Assembly: GCF_017742245.1 (NCBI RefSeq)
Contig: NZ_JAGHKO010000014.1
Span: 186,001-250,000 of the forward strand
Reading direction: 5' to 3'
DNA length: 64,000 nucleotides
Source of the DNA: Niastella soli
Lineage (GTDB): Bacteria; Bacteroidota; Bacteroidia; Chitinophagales; Chitinophagaceae
The notes below the pieces were generated by a model. The model ran no database searches. It was not told where the DNA came from and saw nothing but the letters and a program-made list of their open reading frames with translations. Position numbers and translations under genes: made by a program. Below are positions 12,901 through 21,484 of the stretch, one piece after another. Each line of letters starts with the position of its first letter. Position 1 is the stretch's first letter.

Positions 12901-14904
12901 AAAGAAAATGGTAGGGTCCAGTTTGGTAGGCTCCCAGTATGTACCTTTTAACTGGGTATTTGGATAAAAGTAACCTCTTAATCCTGTACCATCACGCTCC
13001 CTGTCGTCTACGGAAACATCATCACAAAGGCGGGAGCCGAACTGGTTTATTTTATAGTGATTGATATATTTGTCAAGCCCCACCACGGAAGCCTCTGATG
13101 CGGTGAGGTAGGAAATAACCTGGGAGCGTTTATCACGCGTGTTTCGCACGGCACTCTTTCTATCCAGCGTTTTACTGCCCACCTTCTTCTTTTGATTGTA
13201 CAGGTTCAATGCATTGGAAGCAACAATGATAGAACTGCTATTACTGCTTTGTTTCAATGAGGGTACAACTACATCATCACCACCGATAGCATCATAAAAT
13301 GCAGTGGTATTGATCGCTTTTTCTGCCGGGTTGCGAAAATAGGCAGCTTCAAAAAGTCCCTGGCTATTACGGAAATTGACTGTGTCACCAATGTCATTTT
13401 GTGATTCCCAGGGCCCGCTTTGTGAATAGGAAAAATTATTATTCATATCCACCCCGCCATGTACGGCATCCCCGAAACCAAGATCAAGGCTTGCAGCCAC
13501 GGAGGTGGTTTTAGAGCCAATGCGGTGATCGGCAATAAATCCAATATCACCCCGGTATGGCCTGAAACTGCCACCGGTACCTTCACCCGAAATGGAAAAT
13601 ACATCATAGGTGTAGGCAGGTACGGCTATATGCGGAACCGCAGGCGTTTCGCGATAAGTAATTTCCTTTTCGCGGTTAAAATCGGTCAACGCATCCCACT
13701 TCCCCACCAAGTTCTGGTAATTGAGATAACCAAATACCGGAAGCGCTACCGAGGTATCGGCCGGGGCTATATATTCACTACCCCAATATCCGCTGATAAA
13801 AACGTTGTAATGCAACCCCTTTTTTTCATCGCCCACTTTAACCGTAACACTTGTATTGGAGTTGGTCATGGGCATGGTGATATAAGGCGAGTAAGTTCCC
13901 CATGCAAATGATAAATTACCATAACCGGCAGAGGCGCCATACCTTGCTTCGCCTTTTTTCTTTTGCCATTGATTGGTGTTCAATCCCATCTGTATGGCTT
14001 TAAGACCGGTCCTTGAATTATAAGGCGCTGCCACATGTACACCAGCGCCCCAGCCCGCATCCTGCGCCTGATTATGACGCGAGAATTGCATCGATAAACT
14101 GGGTTGTATGGAAATCCCCGTCTGTGAATTATTAGTGACCGACATTCCCCCGGTCATTGGTAAAAACGCTTTCGACCCAGAATTCAGGGAAGCATTCACA
14201 GACGTTTCAAAGCCCCAGCCGTTATACGTGTTATGGAAAACACCTACGCTGGCACCAATAGTTATGCCCTTGGAAAAAGTATCTACTTCCAATACTTTAT
14301 TCTTCCATTCGGCAGAGATCCCGAATAATTCCTGGTCGCCACCCACGGTTACCCCCCAGTTATCATTTGCCTTTATATTCGATACCTTTCTCATAGTATC
14401 AGCGCCCCCATTAAAATCATCGGGCACCCCACGCATATTGCGGGTAATGGTTCCGGGATTGATATTCCAGCCCAGTCCTACCCAGCTGGCTTCTTCATCC
14501 ATGGTAATACCGCTGTGGTAGGCAATATTCACGGGATAACCGCCCACATCCAACAAAGGAATGTTATAGCTGAAATCGCCCGAGAACAGATCGACCATGT
14601 TGTTGCTGTTCACTGAAGTGAACGACTGGCTCTCGGGTTGCGTAGGCCCGCCAATGAATGGGCGGTTGGCCACGGTTTTGTCCAGTGTAATTATTGGGCG
14701 GTTATTACTATTATCAATTTGTGGTTGCTTTAATGGTACATAAGCATTACCAGTTCCAAATGGAAGTGAGGAATAATGGGTAACCCTTCTGTACGGATCA
14801 TATCGCATGCCTATTCGCTCAGCTATAGTAAATTGAACAAATGAAATGCTTAACAGGAATAAGGCTATATGTTTCTGATACCGCAACGCTAAACTCAGGA
14901 TCAT
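6928..14904 (-). CDS. Giant secreted protein with PA14 and DNRLRE-like regions
   Basis: 2658 residues from an ATG at 14904. A signal peptide covers about 1-28. Residues about 105-170 (NMVDLFSGDFSYNIPLLDVG, GYPVNIAYHSG, WVGLGWNINPG) look like the N-terminal shell segment of SpvB/RHS-type giant proteins of Bacteroidota. A PA14-like beta domain lies near 645-775 (SGRWLGRLKAPATGSFTFGF, WNDNFRFWINDSLVLDKW), a fold used for glycan or ligand binding. A DNRLRE-like beta domain lies near 2065-2250, and a carbohydrate-binding-module-like jelly roll near 2440-2590 (HTGMYSLQVG ending YFDDIRI). The C-terminus has one YD-like unit (ATFYEYDDDGTLVRVKKETE). No enzyme motif is visible. It probably acts at or outside the cell surface together with the YD-repeat giant downstream. 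There is no frameshift across 8 kb, so it appears to be maintained. Confidence 0.92.
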   Translation of the reverse strand: MILSLALRYQKHIALFLLSISFVQFTIAERIGMRYDPYRRVTHYSSLPFGTGNAYVPLKQPQIDNSNNRPIITLDKTVANRPFIGGPTQPESQSFTSVNSNNMVDLFSGDFSYNIPLLDVGGYPVNIAYHSGITMDEEASWVGLGWNINPGTITRNMRGVPDDFNGGADTMRKVSNIKANDNWGVTVGGDQELFGISAEWKNKVLEVDTFSKGITIGASVGVFHNTYNGWGFETSVNASLNSGSKAFLPMTGGMSVTNNSQTGISIQPSLSMQFSRHNQAQDAGWGAGVHVAAPYNSRTGLKAIQMGLNTNQWQKKKGEARYGASAGYGNLSFAWGTYSPYITMPMTNSNTSVTVKVGDEKKGLHYNVFISGYWGSEYIAPADTSVALPVFGYLNYQNLVGKWDALTDFNREKEITYRETPAVPHIAVPAYTYDVFSISGEGTGGSFRPYRGDIGFIADHRIGSKTTSVAASLDLGFGDAVHGGVDMNNNFSYSQSGPWESQNDIGDTVNFRNSQGLFEAAYFRNPAEKAINTTAFYDAIGGDDVVVPSLKQSSNSSSIIVASNALNLYNQKKKVGSKTLDRKSAVRNTRDKRSQVISYLTASEASVVGLDKYINHYKINQFGSRLCDDVSVDDRERDGTGLRGYFYPNTQLKGTYWEPTKLDPTIFFNFDKGSPYNIFKGIGKTDTPLDKRFPSDYWSGRWLGRLKAPATGSFTFGFKWNDNFRFWINDSLVLDKWRPKGPQDWDTIQVNLLKDHFYNVRLEFNELTNYAAFEWAWRRPDKPERKFEKENKTAVETQYLYPPVEVDTAIVNKVVTREDRVNNFRKSNHISEVDVLNPDGRRYVYGIPVYNIEQKEVSFSINDGNGKNNLTGLTTYSTQENSTENVSGKQGFYSRQEIPAYAHSFLLTGILSPDYVDLTGNGISDDDQGDAVKFNYAKSAGIASPFEWRAPYSDSANFAEGLKTYNRDDKANYISGKKEMWYLHSIESKTMVATFTLDERKDMLEMIESSGTKENRGKARCLKQIDLYSKADFLKDPVHATPIKTVHFEYSYELCRGINRYGNKQGNDSGKLTLKKIWFTYNNNKKGQLNPYEFYYHNNNPRYITNATDKWGTYKDPGQNPGATTGNPLSNADYPYALQDSALAAYNASAWTLDSIKLPSGGRMKVKYESDDYAYVQNKRATQMMELAGFGLTSAKSACTDNLYSVYSNASTKDHLFAFVRIPETVNNKQELYSRYLKGLDTLYFRLFVQMPNNDGYGSGSDYVPCYASPDITASNWYGITSDPHIMYIKLAGVTDEGNDRGPLSPLAEAAVNFLRLNLPSKAFENSEPGDKLNAMQAVKMIVPQIPEIANMLVGYSTSARLHGMVQKTTPARSFVRLTCPSRKKYGGGLRVKTILIYDHWKKMAGGKETVYGQNYDYTMPEIENGDTTRISSGVAAWEPVIGGEENPFHLPIEYKDRVSIMAPTAGMYSEEPLGEAFFPGASIGYRNVRVRSINTNKLKSANGYSETRFYTTYDFPTTTDRSVLDMDTKKRFKPLLNNFLRINAMSYLTISQGFKVELNDMNGKLRSEATYSENDSAGPVSYTENFYRVENYDETHKRLNNLVTTIDPAGNIDTVATIGKDVELMADMREQVSKSIGANINLNSDLFEVGGWPVIIPDLLNLLQKETNQFRSAAMTKVIYRYGIIDSVVHIEKGSKVSTKNMLYDAETGDPLLTRTQNEFNDPVYQFTYPAHWAYKGIGPAYQNIDAMLDHLQVRGGKIIQGLNKPATDYLAAGDELLVYSRQSLTAEGCAAGDIATFPDSYKLWVIDSGSVSGGTSQFYLVDKNGTPFSGNDVTLKVIRSGHRNINGAVGSVASLVSPLRRGADEKYHLVFDAATRVIAADASEMAEYWKVADKRKSDFTKSCVAVVDPVDSARFAASACSCLKPFFEYLIKSHQLFIKDFEQLKTIETLVNEAGMNVSGCPILQENLHETFKPVTASPTLDYYACRIGSVNIDMKRRVPSNTSFYEMLESYCTPDGTVIFKKPGVVQPKPDTVTVRITPDFSASLLSTQTCPTFRDSLTLVDSVSDKLITENNLNLGGYERNALAVMEFSKVRQVPGVANILSARLFLQADQRGHYNTMWPNANSVNPVDTLSVSLITPGWYSKTPLTSYHEQIYNSEWHREVKRSVPFQNDTIDVKEYVEGYRNNTYTSTSFMLAQGGGDFHVDSSVCTFGEFVEPPGYLQSGYGNYYSTWYSQRYADPAKWPVMEITYVMPVAPVDTAGVELRYNSTLKCTEITGAECYSAVTDVAVNPYQYGILGNFRPLRGYVYYGRRVESDPAAMINTRTNGVIKDFAPFWIYQNSRWVPSYDTTRWVWNSQTTLFNRKGFELENKDPLGRYNAGLYGYGLTLPTAVLQNGHFQEGAYEGFEDYDFETNNCDVACPVARPFDWSTYKADFTTAQAHTGMYSLQVGVNSSAGISATLQPAADGVIAQLAGALKTDACGTNLKGMMASKNSILPNFAPIAGKKVLIGGWVKEANSCLCKAYTRNHILVSFVVGGATNTIQLSPSGNLVEGWQRYESVVDIPANATKMTVSLLASDSAVTYFDDIRIHPFNAQMKSFVYNAVSLRLMAELDENNYATFYEYDDDGTLVRVKKETERGVQTIKESRSALLKDEQ

Positions 14905-14982
14905 AGATCGGGGATATTATATGGTACTTCTATTATTATGCAAATTGGTATTTCCAATAATCTTTACGTTATTCCTACACGC

Positions 14983-16080
14983 TTACTTCGTCACAGTGAA
15001 TTTTACCGTCCAGCTCTCATTGCGGCTGCTTACAAAACGGAACAGGTATACTTTATTCGTTTGTACTCTTCTGTTATTCCGTAACGAAACCTGCAGTTGG
15101 TTTTGCCCATACTGTACAGGCAGCGTTCCCTCCTGCACTACCGGATTGCCCGGTTCTTCTATACTGGTGATGGTGTATTTTATAGTGGTGTCTGCAGCCG
15201 CATTATCATATGTAATGCGCAATACATTGCCGGCCGCAGCGATCACGGCATCCTGTCCTCGCCTTACTTCTACGAATGGCGATGGCCTTTCCAGCTCAAT
15301 CTGTGGTTTGGTTTGTGTAACACGGAAGGTCCAGATATCACTCAACGCTACTGCCTTACCGCTGTTCATAGCCACCACCCGCCAGGCGTATACTTTGCCC
15401 GTATCCAGTGACCGGGTGGAGGCCGGGTAATTCCAGAAAAGATCTTTCGTATATACGGATGCGTTTAACGGCACATTCTGTTGTATGGCGTCTGCCTTGC
15501 CTTGTCCGGGCAGTACCTCCACCAGCACCATGGCATACCCCAGGTCATTGAACAATCCAACCGGTGTAGGCGGCAACCAGGTAAATTGCGGATAAGAGGT
15601 GATCACTTTTTCTTCATTGGCTGGGGTATTCAGCAGGGGCGGACTTAAAGGGTCTACATTCACCGGTATACAGTTCTCTACCAGGGTAGTACCTTCCGAT
15701 TGTGCGTTTACCACCGAATAACAGGCCTGGTACTTACCTGCAGGCAACATGCCATTGGGGTCCATATCAACCCGCGCTGATGGTATGCTGTAGGTGTACT
15801 GTATGGGTGACAGGTCGCGCACCTGTAATTGCCGGGCCCCTCTCTCCAATGAAACAGGCGCTGAGGTGGCGGTGATCACGGGCTGGTTGGTTTGTATATC
15901 CAGCAACACCAGGTTCACCTGTACCAGCGAATTGCCATGGCCTGAATTTACCAGCACCATATTCCATAACTGATTTTTTACCAGTACACCGGCGGGTGGC
16001 ACCTGTAACGTCATGTTCACTTGCGCATTCGCAACGAAACCCGACAACAGCAAACAAAACAGCATCCATTTTCTAAACAT
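14983..16080 (-). CDS. Secreted beta-sandwich (fibronectin-III-like) protein
   Basis: 365 residues when started at ATG 16080, which gives a good signal peptide (MFRKWMLFCLLLSGFVANA) and follows an AGGA at a sensible distance. A longer in-frame reading from 16137 would overlap the upstream gene and bury the signal peptide, so I reject it. After cleavage it shows beta-sandwich segments: an N-terminal domain to about 150, a fibronectin-III-like domain near 155-260 (PQFTWLPPTP, VYAWRVVAMNSG, SDIWTFRV), and a third beta domain. It starts 10 bp after the barrel gene stop, so the two are probably co-transcribed and translationally linked. A cell-surface or periplasmic partner of the barrel is likely. 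No enzymatic motif is seen. Confidence 0.85.
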   Translation of the reverse strand: MFRKWMLFCLLLSGFVANAQVNMTLQVPPAGVLVKNQLWNMVLVNSGHGNSLVQVNLVLLDIQTNQPVITATSAPVSLERGARQLQVRDLSPIQYTYSIPSARVDMDPNGMLPAGKYQACYSVVNAQSEGTTLVENCIPVNVDPLSPPLLNTPANEEKVITSYPQFTWLPPTPVGLFNDLGYAMVLVEVLPGQGKADAIQQNVPLNASVYTKDLFWNYPASTRSLDTGKVYAWRVVAMNSGKAVALSDIWTFRVTQTKPQIELERPSPFVEVRRGQDAVIAAAGNVLRITYDNAAADTTIKYTITSIEEPGNPVVQEGTLPVQYGQNQLQVSLRNNRRVQTNKVYLFRFVSSRNESWTVKFTVTK

Positions 16081-16090
16081 AAAATCCTGT

Positions 16091-18526
16091 TCAAAATGTT
16101 TTAAAATAGGTAGCCCGGCCTGTATTATTAGGCACAAGCTGTTTATTCATTCCGGGAATAAATCCCTTTTCGGCTGAAAATTGTATTTGTCCCAACTTAG
16201 GTACCTGAAAAGTCGTTTCTGCAGAATAGCCCAGTTGTTCTATCTTATAAGTCGTTTGATAATTGTATTTAAGACCTGCTCCTATCATCACATACTTGTT
16301 GATATTGTACGTTGCCCTTTGTTCCAACGTATATAAGCGGTAATCCTGGTTGAACGCACCCGAGGCGTTTGTTTGCAGCGTCAACTGGTTTATAAATACC
16401 GCCTGACTCAACAACAGGTTCTTGGTATTGAAGTACACAAAACCGGAGTCCGTTGACCGGTTGTAAAATTGTGTGTACACCAGTGCCGAGTTCATCATCA
16501 GATCACGCACTTTATAAGTGTGCGTAACATTTCCGGTCAGGGTGTAAAAAAGATTTTCCCGAAACAGGCCATCGCCGAGTTTGGTGATCTGACTGCTGGG
16601 GAAATAACCTGCCGAGATCACCGGCCATTTGTTCCTGCGCCAGGTGGCCTGTAAGCTTTTAAATACTGTAGTACTTTTATACTGACTGCCAATAAATGGA
16701 TTACTGAAATCATTGGTGTTGGCGCCCAGCATCAGGGTCAGCTGCCGTTTAAAGAACAACTGTTGCACGCTGGCGCTCCAGGCAGTTTGGGCCGACCCAT
16801 CCGTAAACGTGCTGAACGATTGAAAATTCGCCCCCAACCGCTTGAAAGTACTCCGCACCGTTGTTTGCGTTTTTGGGAAAGCGGCATCGGCCTTTAGCGA
16901 ATACGCTTCATTGTGGCGATTGCTTAGCTCCAGCATCTGGGCCGGCAGGCTGGTGTTATCAGTTGAATCTTTTGCATATACCGGGTAAGAAGACTTGGCC
17001 ACCTCGGCCGTGAACGTAATATTTTTTGTAAGGCGGTAATTCCCTTCCACCGTAAAACCCATCAAACCAGATGGCGGTGTTTGTACGGGCGTGTTTTGGA
17101 CGGTATCTACCGTACCGGCATTATACAACTGCCGCTTGCCCCCAAACCAGGTAAAAATTACATTGTTCCCGTCTTTCAATCCCCGGCCATAGCGTAATAC
17201 AGTAAGGTATTGTCCTGATTGTTTGGGGCCTTTTACAATAAAATCTCGGAAACGGTAATCCACACTGCCTGTAGCCAATGCATAATAGGCATCGGGGTTG
17301 TATTCTGTCTGAAACCCTTTTACGGAAATATTCTTTGCCGATAATTCGGAATAATTCACCACAGTTCTGCCCACGCCGAAAGAACGGATGGCCATTAATG
17401 TTTTATAACCTTTGGGAAGTATAGTATCAGCAATATGGTTTTCTTCCATCACCTTTTTCAACTGGGCCGGACTTTTCGCCTGATCAATTTCCCGAACGGT
17501 TTTATTGATCGACTCCTGCGATTTCCCTTTGGCCGTTTTTATCAGTCGTTCTAAAACCACTATACGGGCCCGTAAAGAATCTATTTGTTGTTTGCGAAGC
17601 GCATAGGCCGCTTCAAGGGAATCCAATCCCAACCGTACCATGGCAGAATCTACCAGCGACATCCGATTAACGGTATCAGGCTTTCTCGTCAAACTTGCCA
17701 GCGAATCACGCATAGCTTTCTCCTTAGCCTCTACCATTTTTTGCAGGAGTCCGGGATTTTTTATCCAGGCATCCAGTGACCGGAGCCTTAGAATGGTTTC
17801 ATCCAGTTCAAGCTTCAGGCTATCAGGCGCCTTGGGTGATGGCAGGGATGCCAGGAACTTTTCCCGCACCTGGGTTTTTATTTTCTGCGAGAACTGGCCA
17901 TTGTTATAATTCAAATTGAGATCAGAAAAATTCCGGAACAACGAAGAATTGGTGAACCGGTTGGTGAGGTATAACCGCATAGGGTATTTCCCCTTCACCG
18001 TAACATCTAAATAAGTCTGCACCGTATGCTGGTAAACATTCTTTTCGTTATAAGGTGTATCGATATTGGAATAATAATTCACATTGTACATAAAGTTGCC
18101 ATGCACCTGTAAAAAAGGAATGCGCGCAGGCTTTACCGGTTCAGTGACCTTCACCGGTTCCCGTTCAACCGGCACATAGACGTACGCATAAATAGGAACT
18201 CTTACAGTGACCTTACAACCCCGGCGTTCGAATAAAAAAGCGGAAGGCTCATCCGCGTCCGACTCCTTAGCTGCATCTATAACCGGTGTATTTTTAGGAG
18301 TTGCCGTATCAACCGGATGTGACGCTTTCCCGGGCTGTGGTACAACCGGCGACTGGTGTAACAACTTATTGGTTGATGATGTAAGGGAGTCCTTCGCGGC
18401 CCTTGCCTTATTTTTTTCAGCTGACAAAAGGGAGGTAACCGGTCTGCCCAGGTCAGACTTGTTCACCTGGGTATATCCTGTTACCCAGCATAGTATGATC
18501 AATATGGATATAAATCCCTTTTGCAC
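16091..18526 (-). CDS. Outer-membrane beta-barrel protein with an internal helical region
   Basis: 811 residues starting at GTG 18526 (reading MQKGFISILIILCWVTGYTQ, a signal peptide). Residues about 25-90 are a Pro/Ser/Thr-rich linker. Beta strands follow (VHGNFMYNVNYYSNI, TYLDVTVKGKYPMRLYLTNRF), then a long charged helical, probably coiled-coil stretch near 215-365 (DSLEAAYALRKQQIDSLRAR), then about 430 residues of alternating strands typical of an outer-membrane barrel. The final residue is Phe (ATYFKTF), as in many outer-membrane proteins. The insertion of a coiled coil into the barrel is unusual. It sits 27 bp after the tail-fibre-like gene and may be the outer-membrane anchor or export element for the secreted proteins of this run. 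The function is otherwise unknown to me. Confidence 0.85.
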   Translation of the reverse strand: MQKGFISILIILCWVTGYTQVNKSDLGRPVTSLLSAEKNKARAAKDSLTSSTNKLLHQSPVVPQPGKASHPVDTATPKNTPVIDAAKESDADEPSAFLFERRGCKVTVRVPIYAYVYVPVEREPVKVTEPVKPARIPFLQVHGNFMYNVNYYSNIDTPYNEKNVYQHTVQTYLDVTVKGKYPMRLYLTNRFTNSSLFRNFSDLNLNYNNGQFSQKIKTQVREKFLASLPSPKAPDSLKLELDETILRLRSLDAWIKNPGLLQKMVEAKEKAMRDSLASLTRKPDTVNRMSLVDSAMVRLGLDSLEAAYALRKQQIDSLRARIVVLERLIKTAKGKSQESINKTVREIDQAKSPAQLKKVMEENHIADTILPKGYKTLMAIRSFGVGRTVVNYSELSAKNISVKGFQTEYNPDAYYALATGSVDYRFRDFIVKGPKQSGQYLTVLRYGRGLKDGNNVIFTWFGGKRQLYNAGTVDTVQNTPVQTPPSGLMGFTVEGNYRLTKNITFTAEVAKSSYPVYAKDSTDNTSLPAQMLELSNRHNEAYSLKADAAFPKTQTTVRSTFKRLGANFQSFSTFTDGSAQTAWSASVQQLFFKRQLTLMLGANTNDFSNPFIGSQYKSTTVFKSLQATWRRNKWPVISAGYFPSSQITKLGDGLFRENLFYTLTGNVTHTYKVRDLMMNSALVYTQFYNRSTDSGFVYFNTKNLLLSQAVFINQLTLQTNASGAFNQDYRLYTLEQRATYNINKYVMIGAGLKYNYQTTYKIEQLGYSAETTFQVPKLGQIQFSAEKGFIPGMNKQLVPNNTGRATYFKTF

Positions 18527-18553
18527 GCTGAACTACTCTTTTACGCTTATGTC

Positions 18554-20380
18554 TTATTTATTTTTGATTATTGTCATTAACTCAGCTACCTGTTTCTTTA
18601 ACAGGTTCAGGTCTTTATTATCCTTTAACTCGTTATTCTGCTTTTTGAGTTCGGAGATCTCTTCGTTTTGCTTTTGCGATCTCTTTTCCAGCTCAATTAC
18701 ATAGAGGGTCAATTCTTCAATCTTTTTTAATAAGGCCGCCTGGTTATCCGCCACGTCGATGCCCTTCTTTGCTACTTCAGCAGCAGAAGGAATACCGGGC
18801 AGGTGGTTATTTTGATTGATGAAATTCTCAACTTCAGTTAAGGAAGGAAGCTGATATTGTTTGCTGAAAACATAATCGGGCCAGCGGCCGGTTTGTGAAA
18901 GGAGCATTTTTTGCGCGGAAACGGTACCGTTTACCGCGAGGTCGGAATTCATAACACCATTTGTAGCCAGGGGAAAATCCCTGCAATATAAGTTACCATT
19001 CGCGTCAGTAACTACTACGCGCGTCAGGTTGTTATTATTAGTTAATCCTTCCAATCGAACAGTACCAGCAACATGTAATTTAGCAGTAGGTGCCAGATTA
19101 CCTATACCTACCTGGCCAGCCATATTTATTGCCAGGGCCAGGGGGGCGCCATTTTTACCCAGTACTTTTAATGACAATTGATTATCTGGTAAATTCGGCT
19201 CGCCCCCTGGATCAATGGTCACCAATGTCCCTGTAAATTGTGAACCTATTTCATTTCTAAATAAATGCTGATCGCCAACACTATTGGATTGATATTGAAT
19301 CCCACTCCCGGAAATGATTCTCGACATACTATTATATCGATTAAAAAGAAGTCCATTACCAAATTGACAAGTATTCTCATATCCTTGCAAAAAACTTCCA
19401 TACAATTGTAGCATTTCAGGATAGGCACTTGGGTTTCCAGGTCCAATCATTACCTTTTGATCAGCTGTAATTCTTACCGCTTCAATATCTGCAGCTCCGG
19501 TATTAAAACTCAAATATTTTGCGCCCATTTTTAATGGCGCCCTGGAATTGCCTGAGGTTGGATTCTGCAATGTAGTACCCAAATAATAATGGTTCTGGCC
19601 ATTAGGATAGCCATCTCCGGTGAGCCATTCATTCCCGTTCGACACAGATGTCATCAGTGCGGAACTATTGAAAGGACCGCCGGTTGTACCAAAATAAAAT
19701 TCGGTTGATGCTATTGATACTTTTCCATTTACATTTATTCTAAATGTAGGACTCCCCACATCAAATCCGGCAGGACTTCCCGATCCCATACCAATATTCC
19801 CATTCCTTTCCAAAAGCACCGGATGACTTGTTGTACCATCGAAAGTACTTATGATCATATTCTGACCATCATCACTACTAAGGCCTCCGCCAAAAACAAT
19901 CCTGTCTGTTGGCCTGGACAAGTAAGGAAAAAATACAATACTGCCTCTATCCTGTATCTGTAATTTGTACCCAAGATCATTGCCATTCCCAATAAGCAGA
20001 TTACCTGTATTGGTCCAGCGGCCACGCTTTTGTCCATTGGTAAAAAAGTCGATGTGATTGTTGTCCAAGGTCCCAAAAATCCCGGTTGAATTAAACTTAT
20101 TTCCGCCCTGTACCCAGGCATTGGGTAATCGTAATGTATCGGGGCCTATCATCACCAGGGTATCGTTGATGCCATGCATCACCCTTCTAAACTCCGTTCT
20201 TCCCCGCCCTTTATTGAATAAAAACCCCGGTACCATCTGCGTATGGTTCTCAATGATCAACTCAGCCGTATCACAGGTATTAGTGATCTTCACACTATCA
20301 GCTTTGATGGTGTATACGTATTGAGCAAGGGAGACATGGCCTATACCCATAAGTATAAGCAATAACAATAAGCGATTCAT
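18554..20380 (-). CDS. Tail-fibre-like secreted protein with C-terminal coiled coil
   Basis: 608 residues with signal peptide MNRLLLLLILMGIGHVSLAQ. The body is made of Gly/Asn-rich beta segments of phage-tail-fibre style (NTGNLLIGNGND, GQVGIGNLAPTAKLHVAGTV). Near 515-545 it carries the common Bacteroidota signature for this class (PSLTEVENFINQNNHLPGIP followed by SAAEV). The last 60 residues form a heptad coiled coil (LLKKIEELTLYVIELEKRSQ onward), expected to trimerise. This arrangement resembles secreted proteins with a chaperone-like fibre C-terminus, although a full S74 peptidase Ser/Lys dyad is not evident. It is the first gene of the leftward run, and the 830 bp upstream are non-coding. 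It is probably a cell-surface fibre or adhesin. Confidence 0.85.
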   Translation of the reverse strand: MNRLLLLLILMGIGHVSLAQYVYTIKADSVKITNTCDTAELIIENHTQMVPGFLFNKGRGRTEFRRVMHGINDTLVMIGPDTLRLPNAWVQGGNKFNSTGIFGTLDNNHIDFFTNGQKRGRWTNTGNLLIGNGNDLGYKLQIQDRGSIVFFPYLSRPTDRIVFGGGLSSDDGQNMIISTFDGTTSHPVLLERNGNIGMGSGSPAGFDVGSPTFRINVNGKVSIASTEFYFGTTGGPFNSSALMTSVSNGNEWLTGDGYPNGQNHYYLGTTLQNPTSGNSRAPLKMGAKYLSFNTGAADIEAVRITADQKVMIGPGNPSAYPEMLQLYGSFLQGYENTCQFGNGLLFNRYNSMSRIISGSGIQYQSNSVGDQHLFRNEIGSQFTGTLVTIDPGGEPNLPDNQLSLKVLGKNGAPLALAINMAGQVGIGNLAPTAKLHVAGTVRLEGLTNNNNLTRVVVTDANGNLYCRDFPLATNGVMNSDLAVNGTVSAQKMLLSQTGRWPDYVFSKQYQLPSLTEVENFINQNNHLPGIPSAAEVAKKGIDVADNQAALLKKIEELTLYVIELEKRSQKQNEEISELKKQNNELKDNKDLNLLKKQVAELMTIIKNK

Positions 20381-21213
20381 AAACGCTATGGATTATAGTT
20401 TTATAAATGAAATTTATACAGGGATGTACATCCCAACAGTATGTAATGAAAGATTATGGGGGTGATAATTCAGCCCAGGCCCCTGATCGTTGATACATTA
20501 TAATGGAGCAGTGGAAATAATCAATCCTTGGGGAAAGAAAAGGAATCAGGTTACGGTTACAAATCATAAACAGATTGGGTTGAGTTACTGCAAAGGGTTT
20601 TTCGTATCTGGCGAGTGCTATCGAAACAAATTTACTTTTCCTGTTGATGCCTATTCGAAATCCGAATCGGCGCTGCATTAGCAAATTACAGCGGGAAGCT
20701 CAACAATTTAGCTAACATTTTTTCAACGGCGCAAATGTAGTCCTCCTGTTTCAATTAAACACGGCTAAAATAATCTCTTGTGTATATCTTGTCAATAAAC
20801 ATATTTCTCGAATTACGATATCAGTGTTTTATCTGATGCAAATATATCAACTGAAAATATCCGCATATAACATTTTGATCTGTTTAATTAGACACGAATG
20901 CACACAAATTCCATAAAAACAAAGAACCCCGATCTGCCAGCTGGCGGACCGGGGTTCTACCCATTTAACTGAACAATTCATGGCCCTATACTAAAAAGGA
21001 TAAAGGTTGAAATGGCCCTACGCCCTCCGGTTATAAACTAATGTTCGCAATATTAGAAATCATATAATTCAAGACCTGCTCCATCGGACCCTGCACGCAA
21101 TGACGGACAATAAGCACGTTCGATGTCAGATCATTAATCGGTTGCCTATTTATGTTATTACCGGCCCATCATACCAATAACTATACCAGCCTTTTTTGAT
21201 GTGCGAAAATTCG
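20381..21213. other. Long divergent intergenic region, no gene supported
   Basis: This AT-rich stretch separates the leftward surface-protein run from the rightward cyclase gene. The short reading frames inside (for example 20454-20684 and 20490-20681) have no recognisable protein, so I do not call them. On the minus strand several TAnnTTTG words, the Bacteroidota minus-7 element, occur (20627-20634, 20732-20739, 20839-20846). None has a convincing minus-33 partner, so the promoter position stays open. A strong inverted repeat lies at 20923-20958. Confidence 0.6.
20923..20958 (-). terminator. 36-bp near-perfect inverted repeat, terminator-like on the minus strand
   Basis: The outer arms AGAACCCCG and CGGGGTTCT pair perfectly, and the inner arms TCTGCCAG and CTGGCGGA pair with one G-U. 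On the minus strand the hairpin is followed by a T-rich run (TTTGTTTTTATGG), as in a Rho-independent terminator. No minus-strand gene lies just upstream of it, so it may end a short leader or an unrecognised small RNA about 540 bp before the start of the surface-protein run. Confidence 0.5.
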
Positions 21214-21461
21214 GAGTTCAGAGTTCAGAGTTTAAATTTCACTGTTTAGTCCACATTCATGTTCAGAGTTGGCGTTGCGGCGAAAAGGAGTATTCGCTTG
21301 TAGCTTGCGGCATGAAGCTTGATGCTTGACGCCTTATTCTCTCACGCCCCAAGCGGACGCTGCGCCATTTATATGGTTCAGAGTTACAGTTTCAAAGTTT
21401 CAAGATCAGAAAAGGTGCTGCCGCGACAAGGTCTTCTGCCTTCTGCCCTCTGCCTACTGCC
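21214..21461. repeat. Four clusters of 7-bp-period tandem repeats
   Basis: Four separate runs keep a 7-bp period: 21214-21234 (GAGTTCA, GAGTTCA, GAGTTTA); 21296-21330 (five units of GCTTGNN type, one written GCATGAA); 21376-21410 (five loose units beginning GTTCAGA); 21434-21461 (TTCTGCC, TTCTGCC, CTCTGCC, TACTGCC). Each run has its own word. The last ends 24 bp before the cyclase start codon. Confidence 0.8.
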
Positions 21462-21484
21462 TTTTTCCTTAAATTGCACCTGAT

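Noticed and set aside
13459-13911. 150-codon plus-strand frame inside the giant gene, like many other antisense frames in 1-20380 and 31315-47402
   Set aside because: These are shadows of strongly coding minus-strand genes and show no protein family.
20454-20684. Short overlapping frames on both strands in the divergent spacer
   Set aside because: No family, no consistent start context, and the spacer otherwise looks regulatory.
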